A DNA stretch of 7,032 bases from Fluviibacter sp048859965 (lineage in GTDB: Bacteria > Pseudomonadota > Gammaproteobacteria > Burkholderiales > Rhodocyclaceae): positions 1-7,032 of the forward strand of contig JBLIZO010000009.1 in assembly GCA_048859965.1 (NCBI GenBank), given 5' to 3'. How positions within the stretch are numbered: position 1 is the first letter of the stretch; each line of letters starts with the position of its first letter. Shown piece by piece: positions 6,781-7,032 of this stretch. A program made the position numbers and the translations under genes. The notes under the pieces are model-generated. The model saw nothing but the letters and a program-made list of their open reading frames with translations. It did not search any database and was not told the DNA's origin.

Positions 6781-6807
6781 AACCCATTGATTCGCTTAGG
6801 TTTTTTG

Positions 6808-6843
6808 GCCTGTATCAAAATTGAAAAAAGGTTATTGACAGGC
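6808..6843. repeat. Inverted repeat overlapping the panD -35 box
   Basis: GCCTGT (6808-6813) and ACAGGC (6838-6843) are perfect inverted copies. Adding CAA (6816-6818) with TTG (6835-6837) across a 2-nt bulge gives a 9-bp interrupted stem around an A-rich 16-nt loop. The right arm contains most of the TTGACA -35 element. It might be an operator or chance; there is no T-run after it, so it is not a normal terminator. Confidence 0.35.
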
Positions 6844-6863
6844 TTAAATTGACGCGACACAAT
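6835..6863 (+). promoter_or_regulatory. Probable sigma-70 promoter of panD
   Basis: A perfect -35 TTGACA (6835-6840) is followed, at the ideal 17-nt spacing, by CACAAT (6858-6863, 4 of 6 to the -10 consensus). The bases upstream (about 6814-6830, TCAAAATTGAAAAAAG) are A-rich like an UP element. A start near 6870 would give a leader of about 26 nt. This suggests panD has its own, fairly strong promoter besides any read-through from panBC. Confidence 0.65.
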
Positions 6864-6895
6864 GCGTTTCCTTTTGCTGCTTAGGGTTAAGATCC

Positions 6896-7032
6896 ATGCA
6901 AAGAACCATGCTCAAGTCGAAGCTGCACCGCGTGACCACCACGCATGCGGAATTGCACTATGAGGGCTCTTGTGCCATCGATGAAGATCTCCTCGATGCC
7001 GCGAACATTCGCGAGTACGAGCAGATCGATAT
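6896..7032 (+). CDS. panD: Aspartate 1-decarboxylase proenzyme PanD, 5' part only
   Basis: PanD makes beta-alanine, the PanC co-substrate, from L-aspartate. It is a pyruvoyl enzyme: the proenzyme cuts itself between Gly24 and Ser25, and the serine becomes the pyruvoyl group. The frame from the ATG at 6896 gives 45 complete codons before the window ends, about a third of the usual ~126 residues. It reads MQRTMLKSKLHRVTTTHAEL, then HYEGSCAID (21-29) with the cleavage pair G24-S25 and catalytic K9, then DEDLLDAANIREYEQID. It is nearly superimposable on the E. coli N-terminus (MIRTMLQGKLHRV, HYEGSCAID). AGGG (6883-6886) lies 9 nt before the ATG; the ATG at 6908 is the less likely start, since homologues begin four residues earlier. 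The gene completes a panB-panC-panD cluster. Confidence 0.95.
   Translation, partial: MQRTMLKSKLHRVTTTHAELHYEGSCAIDEDLLDAANIREYEQID

Noticed and set aside
6780..6806. Possible terminator after panC (AAACC/GGTTT with a six-T run)
   Set aside because: The stem is only 5 bp and A/T-rich with a long loop, too weak to call a terminator.

Overview
The window is a compact, high-G+C (roughly 60% by eye) stretch of bacterial chromosome made entirely of conserved housekeeping genes. Protein wording and gene order point to a betaproteobacterium: Hda next to a SerB-like HAD phosphatase, pcnB and folK; PanC with FVNRLQFGPNEDF; PanD beginning MQRTMLKSKLHR. A Neisseriales or Chromobacteriaceae-like lineage is possible, but the family cannot be fixed from the sequence alone. 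I see no mobile element, phage, CRISPR array, RNA gene or defence cassette, and base composition and codon use look even throughout.

Layout. (1) 1-431: the 3' part of miaA (tRNA dimethylallyltransferase), reading right and cut by the window edge. (2) 464-495: a hairpin between the convergent miaA and purM genes, which fits a terminator, best for purM. (3) 512-1624, minus strand: purM, the fifth step of purine synthesis, with an unusually long N-terminus. (4) 1625-1745: a 121-bp divergent control region between purM and hda. (5) 1746-4524 and on to 5033: a tightly packed run hda - HAD phosphatase - pcnB - folK, with a 2-nt gap and then two ATGA start/stop overlaps, almost certainly one transcript. 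(6) 5034-5121: an 88-nt gap with a possible promoter. (7) 5122-6780: panB-panC, 3 nt apart. (8) 6781-6895: a 115-nt A/T-rich gap with a consensus-like promoter. (9) 6896 to the end: the first 45 codons of panD, cut by the window edge.

How the genes fit together. PanB, PanC and PanD are the committed enzymes of pantothenate (coenzyme A precursor) synthesis; only the ketopantoate reductase step (panE or ilvC) is missing here. FolK, just upstream, makes the folate precursor whose reduced, one-carbon-loaded form is the PanB co-substrate, and PurM lies in the purine pathway, which also consumes folate one-carbon units. Hda (control of DnaA), PcnB (RNA polyadenylation) and MiaA (tRNA modification) are information-processing genes.

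I found no undescribed system. The points worth a second look are modest: the PurM N-terminal extension, the short MiaA C-terminus, an A/T-rich word (CTTAAATT) present in all three promoter-bearing gaps, an inverted repeat over the -35 box of panD, and the absence of two genes (an AI-2E family permease gene and a deoxynucleoside kinase gene) that I recall at these places in other betaproteobacteria.
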